Origin: Streptomyces avidinii
Lineage (GTDB): Bacteria > Actinomycetota > Actinomycetes > Streptomycetales > Streptomycetaceae
NCBI RefSeq assembly: GCF_014650695.1
Contig: NZ_BMVL01000021.1
Location: 1-64,000, forward strand
DNA length: 64,000 nucleotides
Direction of reading: 5' to 3'
Shown: positions 24,822 through 32,326 of the stretch, piece by piece
Layout of the letters: the number at the start of each line of letters is the position of its first letter
Position numbering within the stretch: position 1 is the stretch's first letter
Notes under the pieces: model-generated
Seen by the model: the letters and a program-made list of their open reading frames with translations, nothing else
Database searches by the model: none
Told to the model about the DNA's origin: nothing
Translations under genes and position numbers: made by a program

Positions 24822-25748
24822 TCAGTGGCGGAGCTGGGCGAGGACCTGGGCGGAGATCAGCTCCAGGTGGTCCAGGTCGTCGAGGTCGAGCAGCTGGAGG
24901 TAGATGCGGGAGGAGCCGGCGGCGCCGTAGGCGCCGATCTTCTCCACGACCTCGGCCGGGGAGCCGGCCAGGCCGTTGGCCCTGAGCTCGTCGACGTCGC
25001 GGCCGATGGCGGCGGCCCGGCGGGCCACTTCGGCGTCGTCCTTGCCCACGCAGACGACGAGGGCGTTGGAGTAGCGGAGGTCGTCGGCCTTGCGACCGGC
25101 CTCCTCGGCAGCCTCCCGGACCCGGCCGAACTGCCGCTCGCTGTCCGCGATCGACGCGAAGGGCATGTTGAACTCGTCCGCGTACTGCGCTGCGAGCCGC
25201 GGGGTGCGCCTGGCGCCGTGGCCGCCGATGAGTACGGGGATCCTGGTCTGGGCGGGCTTGGGCAGCGCGGGCGAGTTCTCCACCCGGTAGTGCTTGCCCG
25301 CGTGGTCGAAGGAGGCGCCGGGTTCGGTGGCCCACAGGCCGGTGACGATGGCCAGCTGCTCCTCCAGCCGGGACATCCGGTCCTCCGGGAAGGGGATGCC
25401 GTACGCCTTGTGCTCCTCCTCGAACCAGCCCGCGCCGAGCCCCAGTTCGACGCGGCCGCCGGACATCTGGTCGACCTGGGCCACCTGGATGGCGAGGACG
25501 CCGGGCAGCCGGAAGGTGCCGGCCGTCATCAGCGTGCCGAGGCGGATCCGCTTGGTCTCCCGGGCCAGGCCCGCAAGGGTGATCCAGGCGTCGGTGGGTC
25601 CGGGCAACCCGTCGGCGGATCCCATCCGCAGGTAGTGGTCGGAGCGGAAGAACGCGTCGAATCCCAGGTCCTCGGTGGCCTTGGCGACGGTCAGGAGGGT
25701 TTCGTAGCTCGCGCCCTGCTGGGGCTCGGTGAAAATGCGGAGATCCAT
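24822..25748 (-). CDS. LLM class F420-type oxidoreductase
   Basis: A 308-residue luciferase-like TIM barrel of the F420-dependent group. It starts MDLRIFTEPQQGASYETLL and has DAFFRSDHYLRMG, then IRLGTLMTAGTFRLPGVLA, then GGRVELGLGAGWFEEEH. It would use F420 (or FMN) to oxidise or reduce a small substrate that I cannot identify. A GGGGG stretch precedes the ATG. It lies directly upstream of mmuM. Confidence 0.88.
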   Translation of the reverse strand: MDLRIFTEPQQGASYETLLTVAKATEDLGFDAFFRSDHYLRMGSADGLPGPTDAWITLAGLARETKRIRLGTLMTAGTFRLPGVLAIQVAQVDQMSGGRVELGLGAGWFEEEHKAYGIPFPEDRMSRLEEQLAIVTGLWATEPGASFDHAGKHYRVENSPALPKPAQTRIPVLIGGHGARRTPRLAAQYADEFNMPFASIADSERQFGRVREAAEEAGRKADDLRYSNALVVCVGKDDAEVARRAAAIGRDVDELRANGLAGSPAEVVEKIGAYGAAGSSRIYLQLLDLDDLDHLELISAQVLAQLRH

Positions 25749-25949
25749 ACCCCCATCCTGCCCTCCCGCCCTGGCAGGGTGAATCTTCGTCAACCGGACG
25801 GTCCACCCCCCGGCGCGCCAGTGACCGGCCCGGACGGAGATCGTTTGCTCGGACGGAGCCGGACCGCCCGGCCCGCGCGCCGGCGGCGTCCCGCCGGTGC
25901 GTCCACCGCCCCTTCCGCCCCGGAAGGGCCAGGGCCCGAGGAGGCCGCC

Positions 25950-26195
25950 ATGTCCCACGAGGCCGTGCCGGATACCCGCCGACACACCGGACCGACCGGA
26001 CAGGCAGCACACGACGAAGCAGGTCAGGAGCCCGCGGTGCCCGCTCAGGGCGGCGGCGCGCCGAAGGGCTTGCTGCAGCAGATGGAAGAACTGATGGCGG
26101 CGCTGAACGCCGACCTGTCACAGCTCGACGCCGATCTCCAGGCCTCCACGGACCGCACCCCCGAGGGCGAACGCCCCTCCTCCCGGTCGTCCTGA
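25950..26195 (+). CDS. small hydrophilic protein, 81 residues
   Basis: A short gene with a near-perfect ribosome site (GAGGAGG, 5 bp before the ATG) and strong third-position G+C. The N-terminal 40 residues are polar and disordered-looking. An amphipathic helix, probably a coiled coil, spans about residues 40-66 (LLQQMEELMAALNADLSQLDADLQA). The tail is Ser/Arg-rich. There is no signal peptide, cysteine or membrane segment. No family is recognised. It diverges from the flavin oxidoreductase gene and ends at a strong hairpin. Confidence 0.7.
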   Translation: MSHEAVPDTRRHTGPTGQAAHDEAGQEPAVPAQGGGAPKGLLQQMEELMAALNADLSQLDADLQASTDRTPEGERPSSRSS

Positions 26196-26201
26196 CCGTG
26201 C

Positions 26202-26227
26202 GGGTCCCGCCCTGCACGGCGGGACCC
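26202..26227. terminator. bidirectional terminator hairpin
   Basis: GGGTCCCGCC (26202-26211) pairs perfectly with GGCGGGACCC (26218-26227) across a 6-nt loop, between two convergent small genes. Confidence 0.78.
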
Positions 26228-26242
26228 CACCTGTGTCGCGCC

Positions 26243-26728
26243 TCAGGCCACGCCCGAGGCCGACCCCCGCTCGCGGACCGTCATGCGGCGCAGGATCGCC
26301 CGCACCCGGTCGCTCGACTCGTCCGCCGCGTCGATCGACTCTATGCACTGCCAGTACAGGGATTCGTCGTCCGTCCCGCAGGCCACCCCGACCAGGGCTA
26401 TGCCCACTTCACCCAGCAGTGCCTGGAGTCCGAGCAGTGCCTGCCGGATGTCCGACACCTCGCTCAACTGCGCCGCCCGCGGCGGATACTCGGGCGCACT
26501 GCCCTCTCCGCGCAGAGCCGCCCGGTCGAGCACCCCGCAACCTCTGCTTCCCGCTTCCCCCAGTCCCCGTGCCTCCGATCTCAGCTCCGGCGGTCCGGTG
26601 ACCGCCAGATAGCTCCCTACGCCCTGTGCGAGCGCCTGGGCCTGCCAGGCCTCGCTCACGATGTCCCACGCAGCCCCACTCTGTGCCAGCGCGTGCCGGC
26701 CGGCCGCGATGAGCCGTACCGCATCCAT
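26243..26728 (-). CDS. DUF6099-like hypothetical protein
   Basis: A 161-residue, mostly helical soluble protein starting MDAVRLIAAGRHALAQS and ending with IDAADESSDRVRAILRRMTVRER. It resembles a Streptomyces-restricted family of unknown role (DUF6099, named from memory). The ATG at 26728 fits the coding bias; an in-frame ATG at 26854 would add an unlikely leader. It converges on the 81-residue gene. Confidence 0.7.
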   Translation of the reverse strand: MDAVRLIAAGRHALAQSGAAWDIVSEAWQAQALAQGVGSYLAVTGPPELRSEARGLGEAGSRGCGVLDRAALRGEGSAPEYPPRAAQLSEVSDIRQALLGLQALLGEVGIALVGVACGTDDESLYWQCIESIDAADESSDRVRAILRRMTVRERGSASGVA

Positions 26729-26850
26729 ATGCCGTCCCCCGTCCGCACGACATCCGCCATCCTCACCACTACCCAGAGTGAGGGCAACGGGCCAGTAAAG
26801 CCAGGGGTATTCGGAAAATGTGGACAGAAACGTGATTGTGGATGAGTCCA

Positions 26851-27291
26851 TCACTCCGAAGAGTGACGATTCGGCCTCGATGGGCCCGGAGCGGGAAAGC
26901 GGAGTTCGTTCCTCTCGATCTTCGCGGCGAGCGCATCCAGCACATCCACCCCGAGAACCTCACAGAACTGCAGCAGATACGCCAGTACGTCGGCCACCTC
27001 ATCGGCCACGCGATGGGCGGATTCCGGCTTCTCCATGACCTTCGCCGACTGTTCGGGAGTCAGCCACTGGAAGATCTCGACCAGTTCGGACGCCTCCACG
27101 CTCAGCGCCACCGCCAGGTTCTTGGGCGTGTGGTACGGCTCCCAGCCGCGCGCCGCCGCGAACTGCGCGAGCCGGCGCTGCAGTCGGTCCAGCCGCTCCT
27201 CGGGCCGCTGCCCCGACAGCTGCGGCGGCCCCGACGACTGCGACGGCTGCGACGGTTCCGGCGGCCGGGGCGGCTCCTGCGTCTCGTTCAT
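26851..27291 (-). CDS. MazG-like nucleotide pyrophosphohydrolase
   Basis: A 146-residue protein with a Pro/Gln/Ser-rich N-terminal leader of about 32 residues. An all-alpha MazG/dCTPase-type domain follows, with VEASELVEIFQWLTPEQ carrying the ExxE metal ligands and ADEVADVLAYLLQFCEVLG carrying the ExxD pair. Such enzymes hydrolyse non-canonical or surplus (d)NTPs to monophosphates. The ATG overlaps the stop of the upstream ATPase gene by 4 bp, so the two are coupled. Confidence 0.87.
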   Translation of the reverse strand: MNETQEPPRPPEPSQPSQSSGPPQLSGQRPEERLDRLQRRLAQFAAARGWEPYHTPKNLAVALSVEASELVEIFQWLTPEQSAKVMEKPESAHRVADEVADVLAYLLQFCEVLGVDVLDALAAKIERNELRFPAPGPSRPNRHSSE

Positions 27292-28730
27292 GCCCCCAGG
27301 TCTACCATCGCGACGCCCGGGAGGTCGCGGGCTGCGGCCGCGGTCGCCTCCCCCACCGCCGCCACCAGCCTGATGTGGCCCCGGCCGCAGGACAGCAGGG
27401 CGAGCCGCAGCAGTTCGGCGCCCTGCCGCCGGTCCAGGCCGCGGTCGAAGTCGTCGGCCAGCACCGTCAGCGCCTGCCGCGCGGAGAGCAGCTCGGCGGC
27501 CGGGTCCACGGCCAGCACCCCCGGCCCGGTGAGCAGGACCAGCGCCAGTGCCAGGAAGCGGAGTTCGCCCGCACCGAGCCGGCCCAGTTCCGTGGCGGGC
27601 CGGTCCGGCCCGCGGTCCAGGACCGCCGCGACGGGGCCGCCGCCCGCGGGAGCCCGTACGTCCAGCCCCGCGACGGGCCCCGCGCAGCCGGTACGGGCCG
27701 CCTCCGCCAGCAGCGCGTGGCGAGTGCCGCATTCGCTGCGCGTCCGGCGCAGCACGTCGGCCAGGTTGGCGCAGTCGCCCAGCAGCCGCCCCTCGCCCGC
27801 CGGGACGGCCCCGCGCATGCGGTCCGGGCGGGGGTCGCAGGGGAACACCGCGCGCAGGGCCACGACCACCTGCTCCGCGGCGGCCAGGACCTGGCGCTGG
27901 CCCGCCGTGGATCCGGCGACGCGCAGCGGGAGCAGTGCCGTGCCGAGCCGGTCGTCGGGCAGCGGGGCCCGGGTGACGCCGACGGTCCCGCCGGTCAGCC
28001 AGGCGGCCTGGACCGAGCTCCTGCCGGGGTCGCGCAGGGCGGTGGCGAGCAGGATCTGCCCGTCCTGCGAGAGCCGTTCGCCGACGATCCGCAGGGTGGG
28101 CTCGGCCTGGACCGCAAGGTCGAGCCGGACCGGGCCAGCGGGGCCGTCGACCGTGACGCCGAGGCGGAATCCGCGGCGCCGCTGCGCGTCGGGGACGGCC
28201 CGGTCGGGGATGCGGGCGCACGGATCCGGGAAGGCCTCCTCCAGCGTGGCTCCGGAAGCCAGCGCGGCCAGGGCCTCGTAGGCCTCCAGGGCCTGGGACT
28301 TGCCGCTGCCGCTCGGTCCGGCGAAGAGGGTGAGGGGGCCCAGCGGGAAGACCGCCGAGCGGTGCGGCCCGAAGGCGGAGAGCCGCAGCTCGGTGACCAC
28401 GGGCCGCGGATACCGCTGCGCGGGCTCGGCAGGGCGGCCGGCGCCACGGGGACCCGCCTGCACCGGCACGACCGGGTCACCGACGGGCCCGGCCGGTGCC
28501 GCGGGAGGCCCGCCCGGCGTCGGGACCGCGGAAGCGGCCGGCGCGCCGGGCACGCCGGGCACGCCGGGCGGAGCGGGCGGAAGGGGCGGAACGGGCGGGG
28601 CCGTCGGCACCGCGGCGGGCGCCCCTCCCGCAGCACCGGCCGGGCCGGCCTCGGAGGGGTCGGTGCGGGTGTCGGCTAACGCGACGACGGCGGTCGTGCC
28701 CACGGCCGTCGTGTCCGGAGTGGCGTCCAT
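27288..28730 (-). CDS. SMC-like AAA ATPase with Pro-rich N-terminus
   Basis: About 480 residues. The first 105 are a low-complexity Ala/Pro/Gly extension. The ATPase begins at VTELRLSAFGPHRSAVFPLGPLTLFAGPSGSGKSQALEAYEAL, typical of ABC/SMC-like AAA proteins of the RecF or OLD type. The C-terminal part has a signature-like LGRLGAGELRFLALALVLL followed by a Walker B-like GVLAVDPAAELLSA, where the usual catalytic DE is DP. There is no visible nuclease (Toprim) domain. Coupling to a MazG-like nucleotidase suggests a shared role in nucleotide or DNA surveillance. That is inference. Confidence 0.75.
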   Translation of the reverse strand: MDATPDTTAVGTTAVVALADTRTDPSEAGPAGAAGGAPAAVPTAPPVPPLPPAPPGVPGVPGAPAASAVPTPGGPPAAPAGPVGDPVVPVQAGPRGAGRPAEPAQRYPRPVVTELRLSAFGPHRSAVFPLGPLTLFAGPSGSGKSQALEAYEALAALASGATLEEAFPDPCARIPDRAVPDAQRRRGFRLGVTVDGPAGPVRLDLAVQAEPTLRIVGERLSQDGQILLATALRDPGRSSVQAAWLTGGTVGVTRAPLPDDRLGTALLPLRVAGSTAGQRQVLAAAEQVVVALRAVFPCDPRPDRMRGAVPAGEGRLLGDCANLADVLRRTRSECGTRHALLAEAARTGCAGPVAGLDVRAPAGGGPVAAVLDRGPDRPATELGRLGAGELRFLALALVLLTGPGVLAVDPAAELLSARQALTVLADDFDRGLDRRQGAELLRLALLSCGRGHIRLVAAVGEATAAAARDLPGVAMVDLGA

Positions 28731-28797
28731 GCGCGGGACGGTACGGCCCGCCGGACCCCCCGCGGCCCCGGCGAACCGTTCCGTCGCGCGGACCTTC

Positions 28798-29193
28798 CTA
28801 CGATCGGGGGACGGCCGCGGCCGCAATCCCCTCGACCTCGGTCCCCACCGGTGCGAGCAGGAAGACGTTCCGGTCCACCCGGTGCATGCCGCTGCCCAGA
28901 CCGAAGACCACGCCGCTGCTGAAGTCGAGGATCCGCTTGGCCACTTCACTGTCCGCACCGGTGAGGTCGAGCAGTACCGGGATCTGCGCGATCAGGTACT
29001 CCGCCACCTCCCGCGCGTCCGCGAAGATCTGGACTCTGATCACCACGAAGCGCCGCTGCTCCGCCGCCGACGCCCCGGGCACCGTCGGAATCGTGCGGTG
29101 GTCCACCCGGGAGGGCCATTCGTTGCGACTGCGCAGGGGGACCACCTGCGCGAGCCCCTCCCACTGTTCGTCGGTGACGTCGTACCTGCTCAC
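28798..29193 (-). CDS. SepF-like cell division protein
   Basis: A 131-residue protein with the SepF core: VVIRVQIFADAREVAEYLIAQIPVLLDLTGADSEVAKRILDFSSGVVFGLGSGMHRVDRNVFLLAP. It lacks the long N-terminal membrane-anchor and linker of the canonical SepF, so it is probably one of the shorter paralogues Streptomyces carries beside the main sepF in the division cluster. SepF polymerises and tethers FtsZ; the short paralogues are less understood. It lies alone between the ATPase gene and the iron-boxed gene. Confidence 0.85.
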   Translation of the reverse strand: MSRYDVTDEQWEGLAQVVPLRSRNEWPSRVDHRTIPTVPGASAAEQRRFVVIRVQIFADAREVAEYLIAQIPVLLDLTGADSEVAKRILDFSSGVVFGLGSGMHRVDRNVFLLAPVGTEVEGIAAAAVPRS

Positions 29194-29304
29194 CGGGCCG
29201 CCTCGGCCGTGCGCTTCATGTGCATCCCCCCATCCTCTCGCGTTTCACCCGTTCAGCCCAACAACGACACGAGCAGGCCGGGTACTCTCGAAGAGCCAGA
29301 TAGG

Positions 29305-29323
29305 TTAGGTTAGGCATACCTAA
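29305..29323. promoter_or_regulatory. iron box (DmdR/IdeR operator)
   Basis: TTAGGTTAGGCATACCTAA closely follows the 19-bp DmdR1/IdeR iron-box consensus TTAGGTTAGGCTCACCTAA, differing at two central bases. It sits 27-45 bp before the start of the DUF2470 gene, where a bound repressor would block transcription under iron sufficiency. Confidence 0.9.
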
Positions 29324-29349
29324 GTCACCCGGACGATGGAGAAATCCGC

Positions 29350-30069
29350 ATGCGCCTGTTCGGTGCCCCCGCCACCCCGGCCGCCCGGCCCACCGATGCC
29401 GAGCGGATCCGTTCGATCCTGACCGCCGCCCACTCCATGAACGTGGTCACCGACGGGCTGCGGTCGGAGGTCCGACACCTCGACGGCAGCGACCCGATGG
29501 GACGGTTGCACCTGCACCCGGCCGAGCCCGGCGCCGAGTCCGAGTACCGGCCCGCGATCCGGCTGGAGTTCACCGACGTCGCCCCCACCCCCGTACGGGA
29601 CCGGGTGCGCGCCCGGGTCACCGTGCTGGGCCGCCTGCTCACCCCGTACTCCGACCTGGCCGACGACACCGGCGTCAACTCCACCTGCATGGAATTCGAC
29701 CGGGCCGTCCTGGAGACCCCGGAGGGCCGCTCGCACGTCGGCCTCGAAGAGCTCGACGCCGCCTGCCCCGACCCGCTGGCCCCGTACGAGGCGGGCATGC
29801 TCACGCACCTCCTCGACGACCACCAGGACCTGGTCACCCTGCTGCTGCGCCTGGTCCGGCCGCTGCCCACCGCCGCCGTGCTGCGCGCGCTGCCGGTCGC
29901 CATGGACCGGTACGGGATCACCCTGCGGCTGGAGGAGCGGCGCGGCCACCGCGACATGCGGCTGCCCTTCCCCTCGCCCCTCGACGACGTCGAACAGGCG
30001 GGTGCGCAGATCCAGGCGCTCTTCAGCGCCGCCCGCCGGAACTCGCACCGCAACACCCTGCCGGCCTGA
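29350..30069 (+). CDS. DUF2470 (heme/iron-utilisation-like) protein
   Basis: A 239-residue soluble protein. The first half resembles the split-barrel part of HugZ/pyridoxamine-oxidase-like proteins (PAIRLEFTDVAPTPVRDRVRARVTVLGRL). The C-terminal part is the DUF2470 domain (MLTHLLDDHQDLVTLLLRLVRPL, then MDRYGITLRLEE), which in other proteins occurs in heme-oxygenase-like or heme-binding contexts. GGAGAA lies 8 bp before the ATG. The iron box right upstream makes it part of the low-iron response. A role in heme iron release is plausible but inferred. Confidence 0.85.
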   Translation: MRLFGAPATPAARPTDAERIRSILTAAHSMNVVTDGLRSEVRHLDGSDPMGRLHLHPAEPGAESEYRPAIRLEFTDVAPTPVRDRVRARVTVLGRLLTPYSDLADDTGVNSTCMEFDRAVLETPEGRSHVGLEELDAACPDPLAPYEAGMLTHLLDDHQDLVTLLLRLVRPLPTAAVLRALPVAMDRYGITLRLEERRGHRDMRLPFPSPLDDVEQAGAQIQALFSAARRNSHRNTLPA

Positions 30070-30111
30070 CGGGCCGGAATACCCGGCTGCAGCCCCGCGT
30101 TGGGGACGATC

Positions 30112-31032
30112 ATGAAGGCCATCACATACAGCGCAAATGGAACTCCCGCCACCCTCAAGCTCGTTGATGCACCGAAGCCGAAGGTGGGCCCGGGCGAGGT
30201 GCTCGTCCGCGTCAAGGCCGCCGGGGTCAACCCGGTGGACTGGAAGCTCGCCGCCGGATATCTCGACCCGATCATGGAGGTCCGCCACCCGGTCATACCC
30301 GGATGGGACGTGGCCGGAGTCGTCGAGGCGGTCGGCGAGGACACCTTCGACCACTCCGTCGGCGACGAGGTCTACGGCTACGTCCGCAAGGAGTGGGTCG
30401 AACTCGGCACGTACGCCGAGCTGGTGTCCGCCCCCGTCCGCACCCTCGCCCGCAAGCCCGCCGGGCTGACCTTCGAGCAGGCGGCGGGCATCCCGCTGGC
30501 CGGGCTCACCGCCTACCAGTCCCTCAAGCGGGCCGGTCTCAAGGCCGGGGAGACCGTGGTCATCCACTCCGCGGCCGGCGGCACCGGGTCGTTCGGCGTG
30601 CAGATCGCGGTCGCGCTCGGCCTGCGGGTCATCGGCACGGCGGGCGCGCACAACCACGACTACCTGCGCTCCCTCGGCGCGGAGCCCGTGCTGTACGGGG
30701 AGGGCCTGGCGGACCGCATCCGCGAGCTGGCGCCCGAAGGCGTCGACGCGGGCCTCGACTTCTACGGGGACGGGGTCATCGAGACGCTCCAGTCCCTGGT
30801 CAAGGAGCGCCACCGGGTGGTCTCCATCGCCGACTACGAGGCGGCCGCCAAGGGCGCCCACCAGCTGTGGGTGCGCCCCGACACCACCGACCTCACCTTC
30901 CTGGCGGAACTGGCCGAGGCGGGGAAGCTCACGGTCAACGTGGAGCACGCGCTGCCGCTCGCCGAGGCCGCCAGGGCCTGGGAGCTGAGCGCCTCGGGCC
31001 GCACCCGGGGCAAGATCGTCCTGACGGTCTGA
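30112..31032 (+). CDS. NADP-dependent quinone-oxidoreductase-like MDR protein
   Basis: A 306-residue medium-chain dehydrogenase/reductase of the zinc-free quinone oxidoreductase group. It has VKAAGVNPVDWKLAAGY, PVIPGWDVAGVVEAVG, the nucleotide-binding motif SAAGGTGSFGVQIA and a short C-terminal substrate domain. It likely reduces quinones or enals with NADPH. The ATG at 30112 is preferred over the TTG at 30100 because the family begins MKAITYS and GGGGAC lies 5-8 bp before the ATG. It may be cotranscribed with the DUF2470 gene (42-bp gap), which would place it under iron control. Confidence 0.88.
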   Translation: MKAITYSANGTPATLKLVDAPKPKVGPGEVLVRVKAAGVNPVDWKLAAGYLDPIMEVRHPVIPGWDVAGVVEAVGEDTFDHSVGDEVYGYVRKEWVELGTYAELVSAPVRTLARKPAGLTFEQAAGIPLAGLTAYQSLKRAGLKAGETVVIHSAAGGTGSFGVQIAVALGLRVIGTAGAHNHDYLRSLGAEPVLYGEGLADRIRELAPEGVDAGLDFYGDGVIETLQSLVKERHRVVSIADYEAAAKGAHQLWVRPDTTDLTFLAELAEAGKLTVNVEHALPLAEAARAWELSASGRTRGKIVLTV

Positions 31033-31040
31033 GCACCGCC

Positions 31041-31082
31041 GGAGGGGCGGGCCGGCCGGGGTCCCGGCCGGCCCGCCCCTCC
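31041..31082. terminator. very long perfect terminator hairpin
   Basis: Two 20-nt arms (31041-31060 and 31063-31082) are perfect complements separated by only GT, giving a 42-bp near-palindrome. It lies between the oxidoreductase gene and the convergent, decayed end of the sulfur operon. Confidence 0.85.
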
Positions 31083-31092
31083 TCCCCCACGG

Positions 31093-31365
31093 TCAGGACG
31101 TGATCGGCGGCGCCGCCGGCGCCAAGGCCGGGCCCACCGCCCGTAGCGCACCGGGCGTCCGCCCCTCGCCCCAGCCGATCTCCCGCCGGTAGCTCCCGAG
31201 CAGCCCGCGCCCCACCAACTCCGCCTCGTCCCGTACGGCCGGGTCCTGCGGCAGCGGCCGGGTCATCGGGGACACGTACAGCGCGTCCACCGGGCAGTTG
31301 GCCTCGCACAGGAAGCAGGTTTGGCAGTCCTCGTGCCGGGCGAGCAGCGGAATCCCGTCCGGCCC
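31093..31365 (-). pseudogene. truncated 4Fe-4S ferredoxin
   Basis: The minus strand reads DGIPLLARHEDCQTCFLCEA, then NCPVDALYVSPMTRP, then about 45 residues to a stop. This is the second half of a two-cluster ferredoxin, with one CxxCxxCxxxCP set intact. The first cluster, the start codon and any ribosome site are missing. The frame joins directly to the C-terminus of the upstream flavoprotein remnant in a different frame, so a deletion has removed the gene boundary. Not functional as it stands unless it is reached by a frame change. Confidence 0.75.
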
Positions 31366-31379
31366 CCGCTGCGGCCGGG

Positions 31380-32326
31380 GCCGCCGGCCGGGTCCACACC
31401 CGGTCCAGGCCGCCCACCAGGATCCGGTGGTGCTGCTGCGGGTCCTGGTGCGGGTGGTCCAGGCGCTTGGCCATCCCCCGGCTCTCGGTCCGGGCGAGCG
31501 CGGCCGCGTACATCCACCGCGCGTGCGCCGTCATCGCCGCGGCCTGCCGGGCCCTGACCAGCTCCGCCCCCTCGCCGTGGAGCGTGGCCCGCAGCTCGGA
31601 CCAGGCTGCGTCGAGGGTCCGCAGCGAATCCGCCAGGACCCGCCGCGGCGCAGGTAGTTCTTGTCGTACGGAAGGACCTGCGCCTGTACGAGTTCCACGG
31701 CCGCCCGGTGCCCGCCGGGGCGGGTCCGGTGCCCCGTCGGACGCAGCCCCGCCCCGCCCGCCCCGGTGACGGTGCGGCGCGCGGCGCGGCCGGAGCCCGG
31801 GGCCAGGGCGTGTCCGGCGGCGCCCCGGCCGGCCCAGCTGCCCGACGAGATGGCCCAGGCGGCGTTGTGGCTGCCGCCTGCTGTGGTCGAGGACGCGGAC
31901 CCCGGCCCGGCGGATCCGGATGCGCATCCGCCGCATGTACTCGGGGCCCTGCAGGCCGCCGCGCAGCGGTTGCCCGTCCGGGCCGCTGGGGAAGGGGTAA
32001 CGGCCCTGCGTGGCGAGCTCGTTCACCCGGTCGTAGGTCTCGTCGAGGACCCGGGCCATCCAGCGGCGGTCGGCGAGGTACCCGCCGAGTGCCTCCCGGG
32101 AGGCCATGGCGGCCTCCCGGGCGGCGGGTTCGGGCGGGACGTACCAGACACCGGTACCGCCTGCGGCCGTGGCCCCGCTCGTCCCGCAGTAGCCCTTGTC
32201 GGCGAGGACGACGCGGGCCCCCGCCTCGGCGGCCTTCAGGGCGGCCCAGGTGGCGGCCGGGCCGCCGCCGACCACGAGGACGTCGGTGTCGAACCCGGTC
32301 ATGAGGCCGGTCATGAGGCCGGTCAT
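31380..32326 (-). pseudogene. decayed FAD flavoprotein (fumarate reductase/AprA-like)
   Basis: It starts at an ATG overlapping the monooxygenase stop (ATGA) and opens with a triplicated MTGL unit. A good Rossmann motif follows (DVLVVGGGPAATWAALKAAEAGARVV, then GATAAGGTG). After about residue 148 (near 31882) the family sequence breaks off. Recognisable pieces (LVQAQVLPYDKNYLRR) continue in another frame, and the C-terminal TARQAAAMTAHARWMYAAALARTE-type region returns in the original frame. Roughly 200 residues of the expected middle are absent. The gene therefore has a large deletion plus at least two frameshifts. Its intact form would pair with the ferredoxin downstream as the last enzymes of the sulfur operon. 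Confidence 0.75.

Noticed and set aside
24822..25748. F420-type oxidoreductase and mmuM as part of the RNA-repair operon
   Set aside because: They lie upstream on the same strand, but a 53-bp gap and unrelated function give no reason to join them with hen1-pnkp.
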